Shown: positions 9,085 through 17,973 of the stretch, piece by piece | Position numbering within the stretch: the first letter of the stretch is position 1 | How the letters are laid out: the number at the start of each line of letters is the position of its first letter | Assembly (NCBI RefSeq): GCF_033971905.1 | Contig: NZ_JALBUT010000006.1 | Span: 1 to 64,000 of the forward strand | DNA from: Intestinicryptomonas porci | Lineage (GTDB): Bacteria > Verrucomicrobiota > Verrucomicrobiia > Opitutales > Intestinicryptomonadaceae | Reading direction: 5' to 3' | DNA length: 64,000 nucleotides | Notes under the pieces: generated by a model | What the model saw: only the letters and a program-made list of their open reading frames with translations | The model's database searches: none | What the model was told of the DNA's origin: nothing | Position numbers and translations under genes: made by a program

Positions 9085-9534
9085 ATGAAATTTATGAAAA
9101 ATTTTTTTAAGATGCTATACATTGCATGCGCGCTGTCGTGCATTTGCGGATGCACAAGCATAACATACACGGAGTCAGACTCTTCCCCCGAAATAAAAGG
9201 CGGAAACGGAACATACAGGCAAATTTTAATTTCAAACTACGGCTACTACCTCTTTAACTGCATTCCGCTCGGTTGCGGCGGGCTTTCAGACGGCTCGTTT
9301 GAACTTTTCAGCGACAACGTAAACCTCGACAAGGCAATGCAAACACTGAAAGACGAATGCGCAAAAGATAATGCGGATGCTTTCAGCAACATCCAGGTTT
9401 CGCAAACATCGACATGTATATTCAGCTGGGTTCCGTATCTGGGCTCGACGCTTGGAATTTACTGGTTCAAGGAAATCCAAATATCCGCCGCAATTTACTC
9501 GGAAAATTTCAAGATTGAAAAGGACGCAAAATGA
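9085..9534 (+). CDS. small lipoprotein, paralogue of the next gene
   Basis: Unrecognised 149-residue secreted protein. A hydrophobic leader ends in CICGC, a plausible lipobox. The mature part has NYGYYLFNCIPLGCG, nearly the same motif as NYGYYLFGFLPICCGN in the next gene, followed by a segment of the form F-x-D/K-x-V-x-x-x-x-x-A-x-x-x-x-K, so the two are paralogues. The C-terminal half contains a hydrophobic stretch (CIFSWVPYLGSTLGIYWF). It overlaps the next gene by 4 bp (ATGA) and is probably co-translated with it. Function unknown; a small outer- or inner-membrane lipoprotein is the safest description. An internal ATG at 9094 could be the real start. Confidence 0.75.
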   Translation: MKFMKNFFKMLYIACALSCICGCTSITYTESDSSPEIKGGNGTYRQILISNYGYYLFNCIPLGCGGLSDGSFELFSDNVNLDKAMQTLKDECAKDNADAFSNIQVSQTSTCIFSWVPYLGSTLGIYWFKEIQISAAIYSENFKIEKDAK

Positions 9535-9908
9535 AAAAATTTTTAATGCCCGCGCTTTGCCTGTTTTTTCTGTGCGGCTGCGCAACAACCCAAGTCAGCA
9601 AAAACATTCCTGAAAATAATCCCGAAAACGTCGCAGGCGTGATATTCGCCGAAAACTACGGCTATTACCTATTCGGCTTTCTGCCAATATGCTGCGGAAA
9701 CTCGGATTATCCAAACGATGTTTCAATGACATTTTTCAAAGACAAGGTTACAATCGAAAAGAACGCCCAAATGATAAAAAAAGAAGCCGAAAATCTTGGG
9801 GCAAAAACAATAAAAGACGTTCGCCACCATACAATGTGGACGGGAGGATTTTCGCTTTGGATAGTTTGGAGACAAGTCTTGAAATCAAATGCAACCGCTT
9901 TAAAATAG
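9531..9908 (+). CDS. small lipoprotein, paralogue of the previous gene
   Basis: Unrecognised 125-residue lipoprotein. The signal peptide MKKFLMPALCLFFLCGC gives Cys17 as lipid anchor. The NYGYYLFGFLPICCGN motif and the following VTIEKNAQMIKKEAENLGAK segment align with the upstream paralogue. The aromatic-rich tail (GGFSLWIVW) may touch the membrane. It starts inside the stop of the previous gene (ATGA at 9531-9534) and ends about 115 bp before tRNA-Thr. No function can be assigned. Confidence 0.75.
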   Translation: MKKFLMPALCLFFLCGCATTQVSKNIPENNPENVAGVIFAENYGYYLFGFLPICCGNSDYPNDVSMTFFKDKVTIEKNAQMIKKEAENLGAKTIKDVRHHTMWTGGFSLWIVWRQVLKSNATALK

Positions 9909-10022
9909 CGCAGATTTTAAACTTTCTTGAAAAAAAACAAAAAAAAGTCTTGCTTTAAGAAAAATCTTTTGCATATTTGAACGAATATTATTTTTAAAAA
10001 TCAGAGATGATAAAAAAATAAT

Positions 10023-10098
10023 GCCGGCTTAGCTCAGTTGGTAGAGCAGTTGATTTGTAATCATCTGGTCGTAGGTTCAAGTCCTATAGCCGGCTCCA
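10023..10098 (+). tRNA. tRNA-Thr (UGU)
   Basis: A 76-nt cloverleaf with 7-bp acceptor GCCGGCT/AGCCGGC, D arm GCTC-GAGC, anticodon loop TTTGTAA giving TGT, T-arm containing GGTTCAAGTCC, and an encoded CCA end. The anticodon stem has one T-T mismatch (GTTGA/TCATC). A terminator hairpin follows. Confidence 0.95.
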
Positions 10099-10105
10099 CT
10101 TTAAA

Positions 10106-10136
10106 AAAGGCTTTCCTAAACGGGAAAGCCTTTATT
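10106..10136 (+). terminator. terminator of tRNA-Thr
   Basis: AAAGGCTTTCC pairs perfectly with GGAAAGCCTTT around TAAACG, with a T-rich tail, directly after the tRNA. Confidence 0.88.
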
Positions 10137-10288
10137 TGTATAGGTTTGCGGGGATTGCCTTTTGCATACTTTGCATTATTCTTGCATTTTTAAAATGCAA
10201 CAAGTATGCAAAAAATGCTTTACTTTTGCACACTTTTTCCGTTCTTCACCAAAGGTTGTGGAATGGATAATCATCCCCCACCCTCTCC

Positions 10289-10324
10289 ACAAAAAAACCG
10301 CAGATTTTTTAATCTGCGGTTTTT
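10289..10324 (-). terminator. terminator of tRNA-Ser
   Basis: An ACCGCAGATT/AATCTGCGGT stem lies just downstream of the minus-strand tRNA, with a run of A on the plus strand that reads as a U tract on the minus transcript. Confidence 0.88.
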
Positions 10325-10325
10325 A

Positions 10326-10410
10326 CGGAGAGAGAGGGATTCGAACCCCCGGAGCCTTGCAGCTCAACGGTTTTCAAGACCGCCGCGATCGACCACTCTG
10401 CCATCTCTCC
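10326..10410 (-). tRNA. tRNA-Ser (UGA)
   Basis: Read on the minus strand, GGAGAGA pairs with TCTCTCC, the anticodon loop CTTGAAA gives TGA, and there is a long class II variable arm (TTGAGCTGCAAGGCTCC region) and a GGTTCGAATCC T-arm. The CCA end is not encoded. An apparent plus-strand open frame across it (reading RGIRTPGALQ) is the antisense of this tRNA and not a gene. Confidence 0.95.
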
Positions 10411-10986
10411 TAAAAATATTTGTTTTATAATGCACATTGTCTCTTCCCTTGCAAGCTTTATATTTTATTTTTTTATCAAAAGTGCATTAGTTTTTTCACT
10501 GTAAGAAAAAAATTCTCAAATATGAAATTCACAAAAAATCTGCGAAAAATACAAAAAATATATCGCGCTGATTTATTTGACATAAATTATCGTTTAATCG
10601 CTTTTAGGAAGAAATATTGAGGAAAGTTTTACAAATTATATTACAGGAAAATTACAAAGAGCTTGCAGTTCCTTTTTTTGTTCAAAAATATGGCAGAGAT
10701 TTTGGGAATATTGCAAAAAATCCCTCTAGACGTTAAATCACAGTAAAAATAGTCAAAAAAATGTGCGATTGTCTTCAAAGAAAAAATCGGAGTACTCGTT
10801 GTGATACAAAGTTAAGGTTTTTTTAGTTTAGGTCAAACGTTTGGCAATATAGCCATTTTTCGGGCTAAATCCCCAAGTTTTTATTTCATAATATTCCATA
10901 AAAAAGGTGCTTTGCATAAACTTTACAGCCTATCAAAAACTGTATTGAAAAAACCAAAGAATGCACCCTGCCCTTTTCTGTTTTTA
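10411..10986. other. AT-rich intergenic stretch with no recognisable gene
   Basis: About 570 bp between tRNA-Ser and the pilC terminator. The composition is strongly A/T-rich. One 33-codon frame from an ATG near 10522 (MKFTKNLRKIQ) has no initiation signal or family resemblance. I see no hairpin-plus-T terminator, tRNA or structured RNA motif in it. It may be decayed sequence or hold an unrecognised small RNA. Confidence 0.6.
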
Positions 10987-11016
10987 TAAAAAAAGAGCTT
11001 CGCAAAACGAAGCTCT
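10987..11016 (-). terminator. terminator of the rho-pilBB-pilC operon
   Basis: AGAGCTTCG (10994-11002) pairs with CGAAGCTCT (11008-11016); the A run at 10988-10994 is the U tract on the minus strand, directly after pilC. Confidence 0.9.
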
Positions 11017-11043
11017 CCCAAAATTTTGAATTTTTCCCAAAAA

Positions 11044-12273
11044 TCAACCGCCGGTAAGTGTTTGGATGATTTGAATGAGCGGCAAGAAAAGCGCGATAAC
11101 GATGGAACCGACAACAACCGCCATAAGCAAAATCATTATAGGTTCGATGATTGATGTTACCGCTCCTACCGCGTTATCGACTTCTTCGTCGTAATTATCA
11201 GCGATGCGGTTTAGCATTTCCGCAAGCTGCCCCGTTTCTTCGCCGACTTCAACCATGCTCGTAACCATTGTGGGGAAGAGTTTTTGCTGGTCTAAGGGAC
11301 CTGCAAGATTTTCGCCGTCTCTAACCCTGTCGTGGACTCTTTGCAAAGCGTCCGTAATGACAACATTATTGATGGTGCCGCTTGTGATTTTAAGGGCGTC
11401 AAGAATTGGAACACCCGAAGCCAGCAAAGTGCCGAATGTGCGTGTAAAGCGCGCAACGGTTGACATCATTGCGAGATTGCCGATTTTGGGAAGTTTCAAG
11501 ATTGCAATATCCCAGAGGCGTTTACCGAATTTCGTTTTGAAGAATATCTTGATGAATACAAACGCAAAAACGATAATGCCGAGCGTCGCCAAAATATTAT
11601 CTTTCATGAATGTTGAAATGCCGATAACAATTTGGGTGATTTCGGGCATTTGCGCGCCCTTTAACATATCGTCGAAAATCTTTTGGAATTTCGGAACGAC
11701 GAACACCATCAAGACGCTGACAATGACGACCGCAACAACCATAATCACGATAGGATAGACCATTGCGCCCTTCACTTTGCTCTTGATTTTAAGGGCCTTT
11801 TCCTGGAATGTCGCGACTCTGTCAAGCACGACGTCCAATACGCCGCCCGCTTCACCCGCGCGCGCCATGTTCACATAGAGGTGGTCGAATATCTTGGGGT
11901 GCTGCGACAAGCCGTCGGAAAATTTATTACCCGTTCTCACGTTGTCGGCGATTTGCTCCAAAACCGACTTGAAGTAGGGGTTCTTTTCCTGCCTGCTGAT
12001 TACTTCCAATGAACGCAAAAGAGGCAAGCCCGCCTTCAAAAGCGTCGCAAGCTGTCGCGAAAATATTGTCACATTTTCGTTTGAGACACCCGTACCGAAC
12101 AACGCTTTTTTTGGTTTCTTTGCCAATTCGCCTTCCGTAAGTTCGGCAATTCGGGCGACTTTTATGCCGCTCGAACCAAGCTGCATACGGGCATTGGCTT
12201 CGCTCGAAGCTTCAATGACGTCGTTTACCTCTTTGCCGTCCTTGTTTTTTCCTATATATCTGAATTTTGCCAT
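11044..12273 (-). CDS. pilC: type IV pilus/type II secretion inner-membrane platform protein PilC/GspF
   Basis: Polytopic inner-membrane platform that couples the assembly ATPase to pilin or pseudopilin polymerisation. Length (409) and both GspF domains fit the family. The first domain begins around TIFSRQLATLLKAGLPLLRS with the typical DVVLDRVATFQEKALKIKSKVKGAM linker before a hydrophobic helix. The second begins ARFTRTFGTLLASGVPILDALK, with EVGEETGQLAEMLNRIADNYDEEVD preceding the last membrane helix. It is last in the operon, 18 bp after the second ATPase gene. No pilin gene is in the window, so pilus versus secretion pseudopilus cannot be decided. Confidence 0.95.
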   Translation of the reverse strand: MAKFRYIGKNKDGKEVNDVIEASSEANARMQLGSSGIKVARIAELTEGELAKKPKKALFGTGVSNENVTIFSRQLATLLKAGLPLLRSLEVISRQEKNPYFKSVLEQIADNVRTGNKFSDGLSQHPKIFDHLYVNMARAGEAGGVLDVVLDRVATFQEKALKIKSKVKGAMVYPIVIMVVAVVIVSVLMVFVVPKFQKIFDDMLKGAQMPEITQIVIGISTFMKDNILATLGIIVFAFVFIKIFFKTKFGKRLWDIAILKLPKIGNLAMMSTVARFTRTFGTLLASGVPILDALKITSGTINNVVITDALQRVHDRVRDGENLAGPLDQQKLFPTMVTSMVEVGEETGQLAEMLNRIADNYDEEVDNAVGAVTSIIEPIMILLMAVVVGSIVIALFLPLIQIIQTLTGG

Positions 12274-12291
12274 AATGTGCCTTTATTGAAA

Positions 12292-13977
12292 TTAGGTGTA
12301 CTTCAAAACTTCTTCAACCGTCGTCGCGCCGTCGAATATAGCGCGCAAGCCGTCGTCGCGCAAAGTGCGCATTCCGAGTTCTATTGCCTTTTGCTTCAAG
12401 ACAAGAGTCGGAGCGCGGGCGGTGATGAGTTGGCGCAGCGCGTCGTTTACCAAAAGAAGCTCGAACAAGCCCTGTCTGCCACGGTAGCCGGAGTTTGCGC
12501 ATTCGGGGCATCCCTTACCGAAGAAGAACTGCTTGTCGGCAATTTCTATCGGGTCAACGCCGAGCATATCGATAAGCTCCTGGTCTGGCTCGTAAGCCGT
12601 CTTGCATGACGGGCATATTTTTCTAACCAAACGCTGACCCAAAACGCCTTCAAGAGAAGCCGCGATAAGATAAGGTTCAAGCCCCATATCCATAAGTCTT
12701 GTCACCGCGCCCGGAGAGTCGTTTGTGTGCAAAGTCGCCAAAACGACGTGCCCCGTGAGGGACGCTTGAACCGCAATCTGCGCAGTTTCCAAGTCGCGGA
12801 TTTCGCCGACCATTATCTTGTCGGGGTCCTGACGCAAGAAGGAGCGCAATGCGCTCGCGAAGTCCAAGCCCACATGGTGGTTGATTTGAACCTGCATGAT
12901 GCCGTCGATTTCGTATTCGACAGGGTCTTCAGCCGTCAAAATCTTGACGTCAACGGTGTTGACTTCGCGCAATGCGGAGTAAAGCGTTGTAGTCTTACCT
13001 GAACCCGTAGGGCCTGTTACGATGAAAATTCCGTTTGGCAGATTTACAAGCCTGCGAATGTTCGACTTTACTTCGTCGGACATGCTGAGCATATCGAGGT
13101 CGAGGTTTACGACGGACTTGTCGAGAATACGAAGCACCACGGATTCGCCGAACTGCGTCGGAAGAGTAGATACGCGCAAGTCAATCGGTCTTCCCGAAAT
13201 CGACATTTTAATTCTGCCGTCCTGCGGAATGCGGGTTTCGGCGATGTTCAAATTAGCCAAAACCTTGACGCGGGAAATAACGGGCAATGCCAGGCTTTTG
13301 GGAGGAGGAGCCATTTCGTAGAGCGCGCCGTCGATACGGTAGCGTATGCGGAAGCAGTCCTCAAAAGGCTCGAAGTGTATGTCGGACGCCTTGTCGCGAA
13401 TTGCCTGCTGCAAAACGAGGTTTACGAACCTGATAATCGGCGTTTCGTTCGCCATGTTGGATATGTCGTTTTCGGACATATCGCCTTCGCCGAAATTAAC
13501 CCCTGAAATTTCGGAAAGAAGCTCGTCTATGCTCGAATCTTCTTCCCCATAAATCTGTTTTAACAGATTTTCAACCGCCGCGGGATCTGCCACGACAATC
13601 GAAACATCCTTGTTCAAAGAGAATGTCAAGTCGTCAACAATGGAGTTGTTGAAGGGATCCATTGCCAGAACTTTTATCGTGGTGTCGGTGCATTCAAGCG
13701 GGACAACCCCGTACATTCTCGCTACCTGCGCCCTAATTTGCTTGGAAACTTCCTGAGGGATGTCGGAGGGAAGAGCAGGCATGTATTCATAGCTCAAATT
13801 GTCCGCGATTGCCTGCAAAAAGGCATTTTTTTCAACCAAACCCGAACCTATGATTACGTCGGCAAGCGACTTGCCTGTATCGACGTGCGTTTGATTTAAA
13901 TCGTCAAGCTGCGCCTTGTCTATCAAATTGGACGCAAGCATTATTTCGTAAACGGTGCTATTGTGGTCTTCAAACAT
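12292..13977 (-). CDS. pilB: PilB/GspE-family assembly ATPase (second copy)
   Basis: Cytoplasmic hexameric ATPase that powers type IV pilus or type II secretion assembly. The 561 residues include an N-terminal GspE/MshEN domain (about 1-150, with ANLSYEYMPALPSDIPQEV), the Walker A GPTGSGKTT near residue 320, an Asp box, Walker B in KIMVGEIRDLETAQIA, a His box (TLHTNDSPGAVTRL) and the four-Cys zinc site CPSC and CPEC. All catalytic features are intact. An AAGGAA Shine-Dalgarno lies 8-9 bp before the ATG, unusual in this window. It sits between a paralogue with the same architecture (21 bp upstream) and pilC (18 bp downstream). Which copy drives which machine is unknown. Confidence 0.95.
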   Translation of the reverse strand: MFEDHNSTVYEIMLASNLIDKAQLDDLNQTHVDTGKSLADVIIGSGLVEKNAFLQAIADNLSYEYMPALPSDIPQEVSKQIRAQVARMYGVVPLECTDTTIKVLAMDPFNNSIVDDLTFSLNKDVSIVVADPAAVENLLKQIYGEEDSSIDELLSEISGVNFGEGDMSENDISNMANETPIIRFVNLVLQQAIRDKASDIHFEPFEDCFRIRYRIDGALYEMAPPPKSLALPVISRVKVLANLNIAETRIPQDGRIKMSISGRPIDLRVSTLPTQFGESVVLRILDKSVVNLDLDMLSMSDEVKSNIRRLVNLPNGIFIVTGPTGSGKTTTLYSALREVNTVDVKILTAEDPVEYEIDGIMQVQINHHVGLDFASALRSFLRQDPDKIMVGEIRDLETAQIAVQASLTGHVVLATLHTNDSPGAVTRLMDMGLEPYLIAASLEGVLGQRLVRKICPSCKTAYEPDQELIDMLGVDPIEIADKQFFFGKGCPECANSGYRGRQGLFELLLVNDALRQLITARAPTLVLKQKAIELGMRTLRDDGLRAIFDGATTVEEVLKYT

Positions 13978-13998
13978 TTTGAAATTCCTTTGCTATTT

Positions 13999-15702
13999 TT
14001 AATCAGCCTCGTTCATTGTGACTTTCAGAACTTCGTCAGGAGTGGTAAGCCCGCTCGAAATTTTGCGAATGCCGTCTTCGCGCATTGTTCTCATGCCGAG
14101 TTCGCGCGCCTTTTGGCGGATTTCAACCAAAGTTCTGCCTTCATAAACCATTTGCTGCAATTCTTCGTTTACGAGGAAGATTTCAAACAATCCCATTCGA
14201 CCCTTGTAGCCGATGCCGTTGCACTTGGGGCATCCCCTGCCCTTCATAAACGACATCTTGGCGGCTTCGATTTCATTGATGTTCAAAGCCTGCAAAACCT
14301 TGGAATCGGGAATATAGCTTTCCTTGCACTGAGCGCAGCTTTTTCTTACGAGACGCTGCGCCAAAACGGCTCGCAAAGAAGCCGACACAAGGAACGGCTT
14401 TACGCCGATATCGACAAGACGCGTCACCGCACTTGCCGCATCGTTCGTGTGGAGTGTGGAGAACACCATGTGCCCCGTAAGAGAAGCATTGATTGCAATT
14501 TCAGCTGTTTCCAAGTCGCGAATTTCGCCAACCATTATTATGTTTGGCGCTTGGCGCAACATTGAGCGCAGAGCCGCCGCAAAAGTCATGCCTACCTCGC
14601 GCTTAACCTGTACTTGGTTTACGCCCGACATCTGGTATTCGACAGGGTCTTCAACCGTGATGATTTTTCTGTCGGGGTGGTTTAAGAAATTGATTGCAGA
14701 ATAGAGCGTTGTGGATTTGCCTGAACCCGTCGGACCTGTTACCAAGAATATGCCGTCCGCCATGCTGACCACGCGCTCGAAAACAGTTTGGTCGTCAGAG
14801 AAAAAGCCAAGCTCGGGCAAGCCCAAACGCAAGCCTTCCTTGTCGAGAATACGCATGACGATAGATTCCCCGTAAACGGTGGGCAGACTCGAAACGCGCA
14901 AGTCGATGTCTTTCTTTTCGTACGCAATTTGAATACGCCCGTCTTGCGGAATTCTCTTTTCCGCAATGGAAATGTTTGCCATCAACTTCAAGCGGGAAAT
15001 AATCGAAGGCTGCAAACGCTTCGGCGGATTTTCAACTTCGATCAAAACGCCGTCGATGCGGTAGCGGACTCTGAAACGCTTTTCAAGAGGCTCCAAGTGA
15101 ATGTCGGACGCCCTGCGGCGAACCGCCTCGGTTATGAGCTTATGTACATAACGGATAATCGGGGCTTCCTCTTCGCTTGCCCCCTCTTCTATTGCAATGC
15201 CGCCGTCTGAAGAATCGCCAACGCCCTCAAACATTCCATCGTAAGTGGACGAGCCGTAATGCTCCTCAATAGCCCTTTTGATTGCGTCAGGAGACGCAAG
15301 GCGCATGTCAAGCGGCATTCCCACCAAGTGGCTTATATCGTCGGAAGCGTTTACGTTGAGAGGGTCGCTTATTGCGATTTCGAGCTGCCCCTCATGCACG
15401 GAAATAGGGAACACTCCGTACTTTAAGGCTTCTTCCTTTGGAAGGAGCTTCTTTACATCGTCTTCAATGCGCAAATCGTTCAAGTCGATTTCGGGAATTC
15501 CGAATTCTTCGCTTAGCGCATGCACAATGTCTTCAAAACGGGTGTATTTTTTTTCGACAAGCAGGTCGATTATGCGGGAGTCAATAACGTCAACGCCAAC
15601 CCCTTCCCCTTCGAGCTGGGACCGCGCGTCGCTTATTACATCCGCACTAACCAAACCTTTGTCCGACAATAATTGGATAATAAAATCGTCCGCCGATGTC
15701 AT
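13999..15702 (-). CDS. pilB: PilB/GspE-family assembly ATPase (first copy)
   Basis: Paralogue of the following ATPase, 567 residues, with the same domain order. It has a GspE_N-like module (LVEKKYTRFEDIVHALSEEF; KYGVFPISVHEGQLEIAISDP), Walker A GPTGSGKST near residue 320, Walker B NIIMVGEIRDLETAEIA, His box TLHTNDAASAVTRL and zinc cysteines CAQC and CPKC. Both copies look active, so this is functional duplication rather than decay. It lies 43 bp downstream of rho and is very likely in the same transcript. One copy may serve a pilus and the other a secretion pseudopilus, or they may form mixed hexamers; the sequence does not tell. Confidence 0.95.
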   Translation of the reverse strand: MTSADDFIIQLLSDKGLVSADVISDARSQLEGEGVGVDVIDSRIIDLLVEKKYTRFEDIVHALSEEFGIPEIDLNDLRIEDDVKKLLPKEEALKYGVFPISVHEGQLEIAISDPLNVNASDDISHLVGMPLDMRLASPDAIKRAIEEHYGSSTYDGMFEGVGDSSDGGIAIEEGASEEEAPIIRYVHKLITEAVRRRASDIHLEPLEKRFRVRYRIDGVLIEVENPPKRLQPSIISRLKLMANISIAEKRIPQDGRIQIAYEKKDIDLRVSSLPTVYGESIVMRILDKEGLRLGLPELGFFSDDQTVFERVVSMADGIFLVTGPTGSGKSTTLYSAINFLNHPDRKIITVEDPVEYQMSGVNQVQVKREVGMTFAAALRSMLRQAPNIIMVGEIRDLETAEIAINASLTGHMVFSTLHTNDAASAVTRLVDIGVKPFLVSASLRAVLAQRLVRKSCAQCKESYIPDSKVLQALNINEIEAAKMSFMKGRGCPKCNGIGYKGRMGLFEIFLVNEELQQMVYEGRTLVEIRQKARELGMRTMREDGIRKISSGLTTPDEVLKVTMNEAD

Positions 15703-15745
15703 ATATTTGTTCTTGTGAATAGATGAAATAGAGTAAACAGATATA

Positions 15746-17938
15746 CTATCTATTGATTCCTACGAGAAATTCAACATTTGTTTTCACTTTTTTTAATCTT
15801 TGCAGCAAAAGCTCCATGGATTCCGCGCTCGGAACGCCTTTCATCGCCCTTCTGAGCTGGTAAATCTTGCTCATTTCATCGGGATGGTAGAGCAATTCCT
15901 CCTTTCGCGTTCCGCTTTTTTCGATGTTAAGCGCGGGGAAAATCCTCTTTTCCACCAAAGACCTGTCCAAATGCAGCTCTAAATTGCCGGTTCCCTTGAA
16001 CTCCTCGAATATGACTTCGTCCATTTTCGAGCCTGTTTCAACGAGTGCAGTGCCGATAATGGTGAGCGAGCCGCCGCCTTCGATGTTTCTGGCGGAACCG
16101 AAAAATCTCTTCGGCTTTTGAAGCGCGCCTGCCTCAACGCCGCCAGACATTATCTTGCCGCTGTTCGGCATAAGTGCGTTATAGGCTCTTGCAAGGCGCG
16201 TTATGGAGTCTAAAAGAATTATGACGTCCTTTCCCGCCTCCACCATTCTGCGAGCCTTGCTTATGACCATTTCGGCGGCATGCACATGGCTGAACGCATC
16301 TTCATCAAAAGTGGACGCAATTATTTCGGCGTCAACGCTCCTTTTGAAATCCGTCACTTCTTCGGGGCGTTCGTCAACCATTAAAACAATCAAATGCGCG
16401 TCGGGGACGTTTCTGCGTATAGACTTTGCCATACCCTGCATGAGAACGGTTTTGCCGGTTCTGGGAGGCGCAACAATCAAAGCCCTCTGACCAAAGCCGA
16501 TAGGCGCAAGCAAATCGACAACCCTCATCGACAAATTGTCCCATCCGCAATTCGGTTCGGCTTCAAGAATGATTCTGCGCGTGGGATAGTACGGAGTAAG
16601 CTCGTTGAAAGGAGTGAGCGCGCGGGCATCTTCAACGTCCATATCCATCACGCTTTCAACCTTTACCAAAACGGGAGCCTTTACGGGATATTCCTCTTTG
16701 GGTTCCGCAATCGAAGCTTCCGACTCCAAGGCGTTTTCCGAAACTCCGCCGTTTACCTCATCCGCCGAACGGTCCTGAACAACAGCAAGCCCCTTGACTT
16801 TGCATCCGCGTAGCAAGCCGTTTTGCTCAATTACTTTTTGCGGAACGAAAACGCAGTATTTTTTCAACTTGTAGCTGTCGCATGCAAAACATATCGCGCC
16901 TCCCAAGCCTCCCTCAAACACGTCCAAAATGCCCTCGACTGAAATTGCACCGTGCTTGCCGCGCACATGTTTCAAAAATGAAACAAACATAGCGTCCGCG
17001 CCCGAAAATCTGTCAAATTCAACACCGATTTCGTCAAGCTTTTGCTGAAGCTCGTTTCTTGAAAGCCCGTAAAAAGACGAATAGTTGAAAATCGGCGTCT
17101 CTTCTGTTATATTATTTTCGACAAACTCCCTCAATTTTTCGGAATTTCCAATTTCTGCAAAGTCCGAATAGGCTTCGGGATTAAAAGATTCCTGAATATC
17201 GCGGTCGCCGAATTTCATCCACTTGCGGGTGTTTTTCTGCTGGGCGCGCTGGTTTTGGGAATTGCGCTGGTTTTGCTGACTGCGCGAATTTTGGGCGTTG
17301 CGCAAATTCTGCTGGGAACGCTGGTTTTGCTGACCGCGCTGAGCGTTGAAATTTTGGCGCGGCTGATTGCGCTGGTTGCGGTTAAACTTGTTGCGGTTGT
17401 TTTGGCTCCTGTTGTTTTGATACTGGCGGAACTGCTGTTGCGGATGATTTTCCGCCTCTTCTGCGGCGTCGTCTAAATCGTCTTCCCTATTTCGGTAGGA
17501 ATCCTGCTCCAAGTCGGCAAGCTCGGTGGAAAAATGCGTGGGGATTTCGTCGCCATCGCTGTTTTCTTCCGATTCAGGCTCCTCGTATTCGCTTCCGCCC
17601 GTGAAAGAAAACTCGTCGTTTCTAATGTTGTTTTCGCGCTCGCGGTTGCGGCGGCTGTAAGATTCGTACTCCGCCTCTTCGTCGTAGGCGTCCTGCGTTT
17701 CAGGTTCGGAAATTTCAGAGGGCGGCTCTTCTTCCGAACGGGATTCGATTAAAGGCTCCTTTGCATCTTTTTCCCACGCAATGTCTTCTTCGGCGGGAGC
17801 GGATTCCGACTTCAATGCGAGTTCGGCTGCAAGCTCCGCTTCTTTCAGTGCTTTTGGTTTGCGCCCTCTTCTCTTTTTGGGGGCCGGTTGCGGCATTATT
17901 TCGCCGATTGCTTCTTGTTCGGGATTTATTTCGTCCAT
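15746..17938 (-). CDS. rho: transcription termination factor Rho with a long disordered N-terminal extension
   Basis: Hexameric RNA helicase that ends untranslated transcripts. The C-terminal 440 residues are a complete Rho: RNA-binding OSB domain (GAISVEGILDVFEGGLGGA), PYYPTRR linker, Walker A APPRTGKTVLMQ near residue 490, VLMVDERPEEVTDF, ILLDSITRLARAYN and the Q/R-loop region with GGVEAGALQKPKRFFG. The family norm is about 420 residues; here there are 730. The extra N-terminus has an AT-hook-like RGRKPK at 24-29, an acidic stretch (about 35-160) and a low-complexity Asn/Gln/Arg tract at about 163-241. Such insertions are known in Rho of other phyla and can drive RNA binding or condensation. 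It is in an operon with coaE (35 bp) and pilB. Confidence 0.96.
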   Translation of the reverse strand: MDEINPEQEAIGEIMPQPAPKKRRGRKPKALKEAELAAELALKSESAPAEEDIAWEKDAKEPLIESRSEEEPPSEISEPETQDAYDEEAEYESYSRRNRERENNIRNDEFSFTGGSEYEEPESEENSDGDEIPTHFSTELADLEQDSYRNREDDLDDAAEEAENHPQQQFRQYQNNRSQNNRNKFNRNQRNQPRQNFNAQRGQQNQRSQQNLRNAQNSRSQQNQRNSQNQRAQQKNTRKWMKFGDRDIQESFNPEAYSDFAEIGNSEKLREFVENNITEETPIFNYSSFYGLSRNELQQKLDEIGVEFDRFSGADAMFVSFLKHVRGKHGAISVEGILDVFEGGLGGAICFACDSYKLKKYCVFVPQKVIEQNGLLRGCKVKGLAVVQDRSADEVNGGVSENALESEASIAEPKEEYPVKAPVLVKVESVMDMDVEDARALTPFNELTPYYPTRRIILEAEPNCGWDNLSMRVVDLLAPIGFGQRALIVAPPRTGKTVLMQGMAKSIRRNVPDAHLIVLMVDERPEEVTDFKRSVDAEIIASTFDEDAFSHVHAAEMVISKARRMVEAGKDVIILLDSITRLARAYNALMPNSGKIMSGGVEAGALQKPKRFFGSARNIEGGGSLTIIGTALVETGSKMDEVIFEEFKGTGNLELHLDRSLVEKRIFPALNIEKSGTRKEELLYHPDEMSKIYQLRRAMKGVPSAESMELLLQRLKKVKTNVEFLVGINR

Positions 17939-17973
17939 AAAAAACTTATTTTAAACAAAACAGATTGAAAATA

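Noticed and set aside
10162..10413. Plus-strand open frame reading FYGERGIRTPGAL
   Set aside because: It is the antisense of tRNA-Ser(UGA) and its terminator, a well-known artefact.
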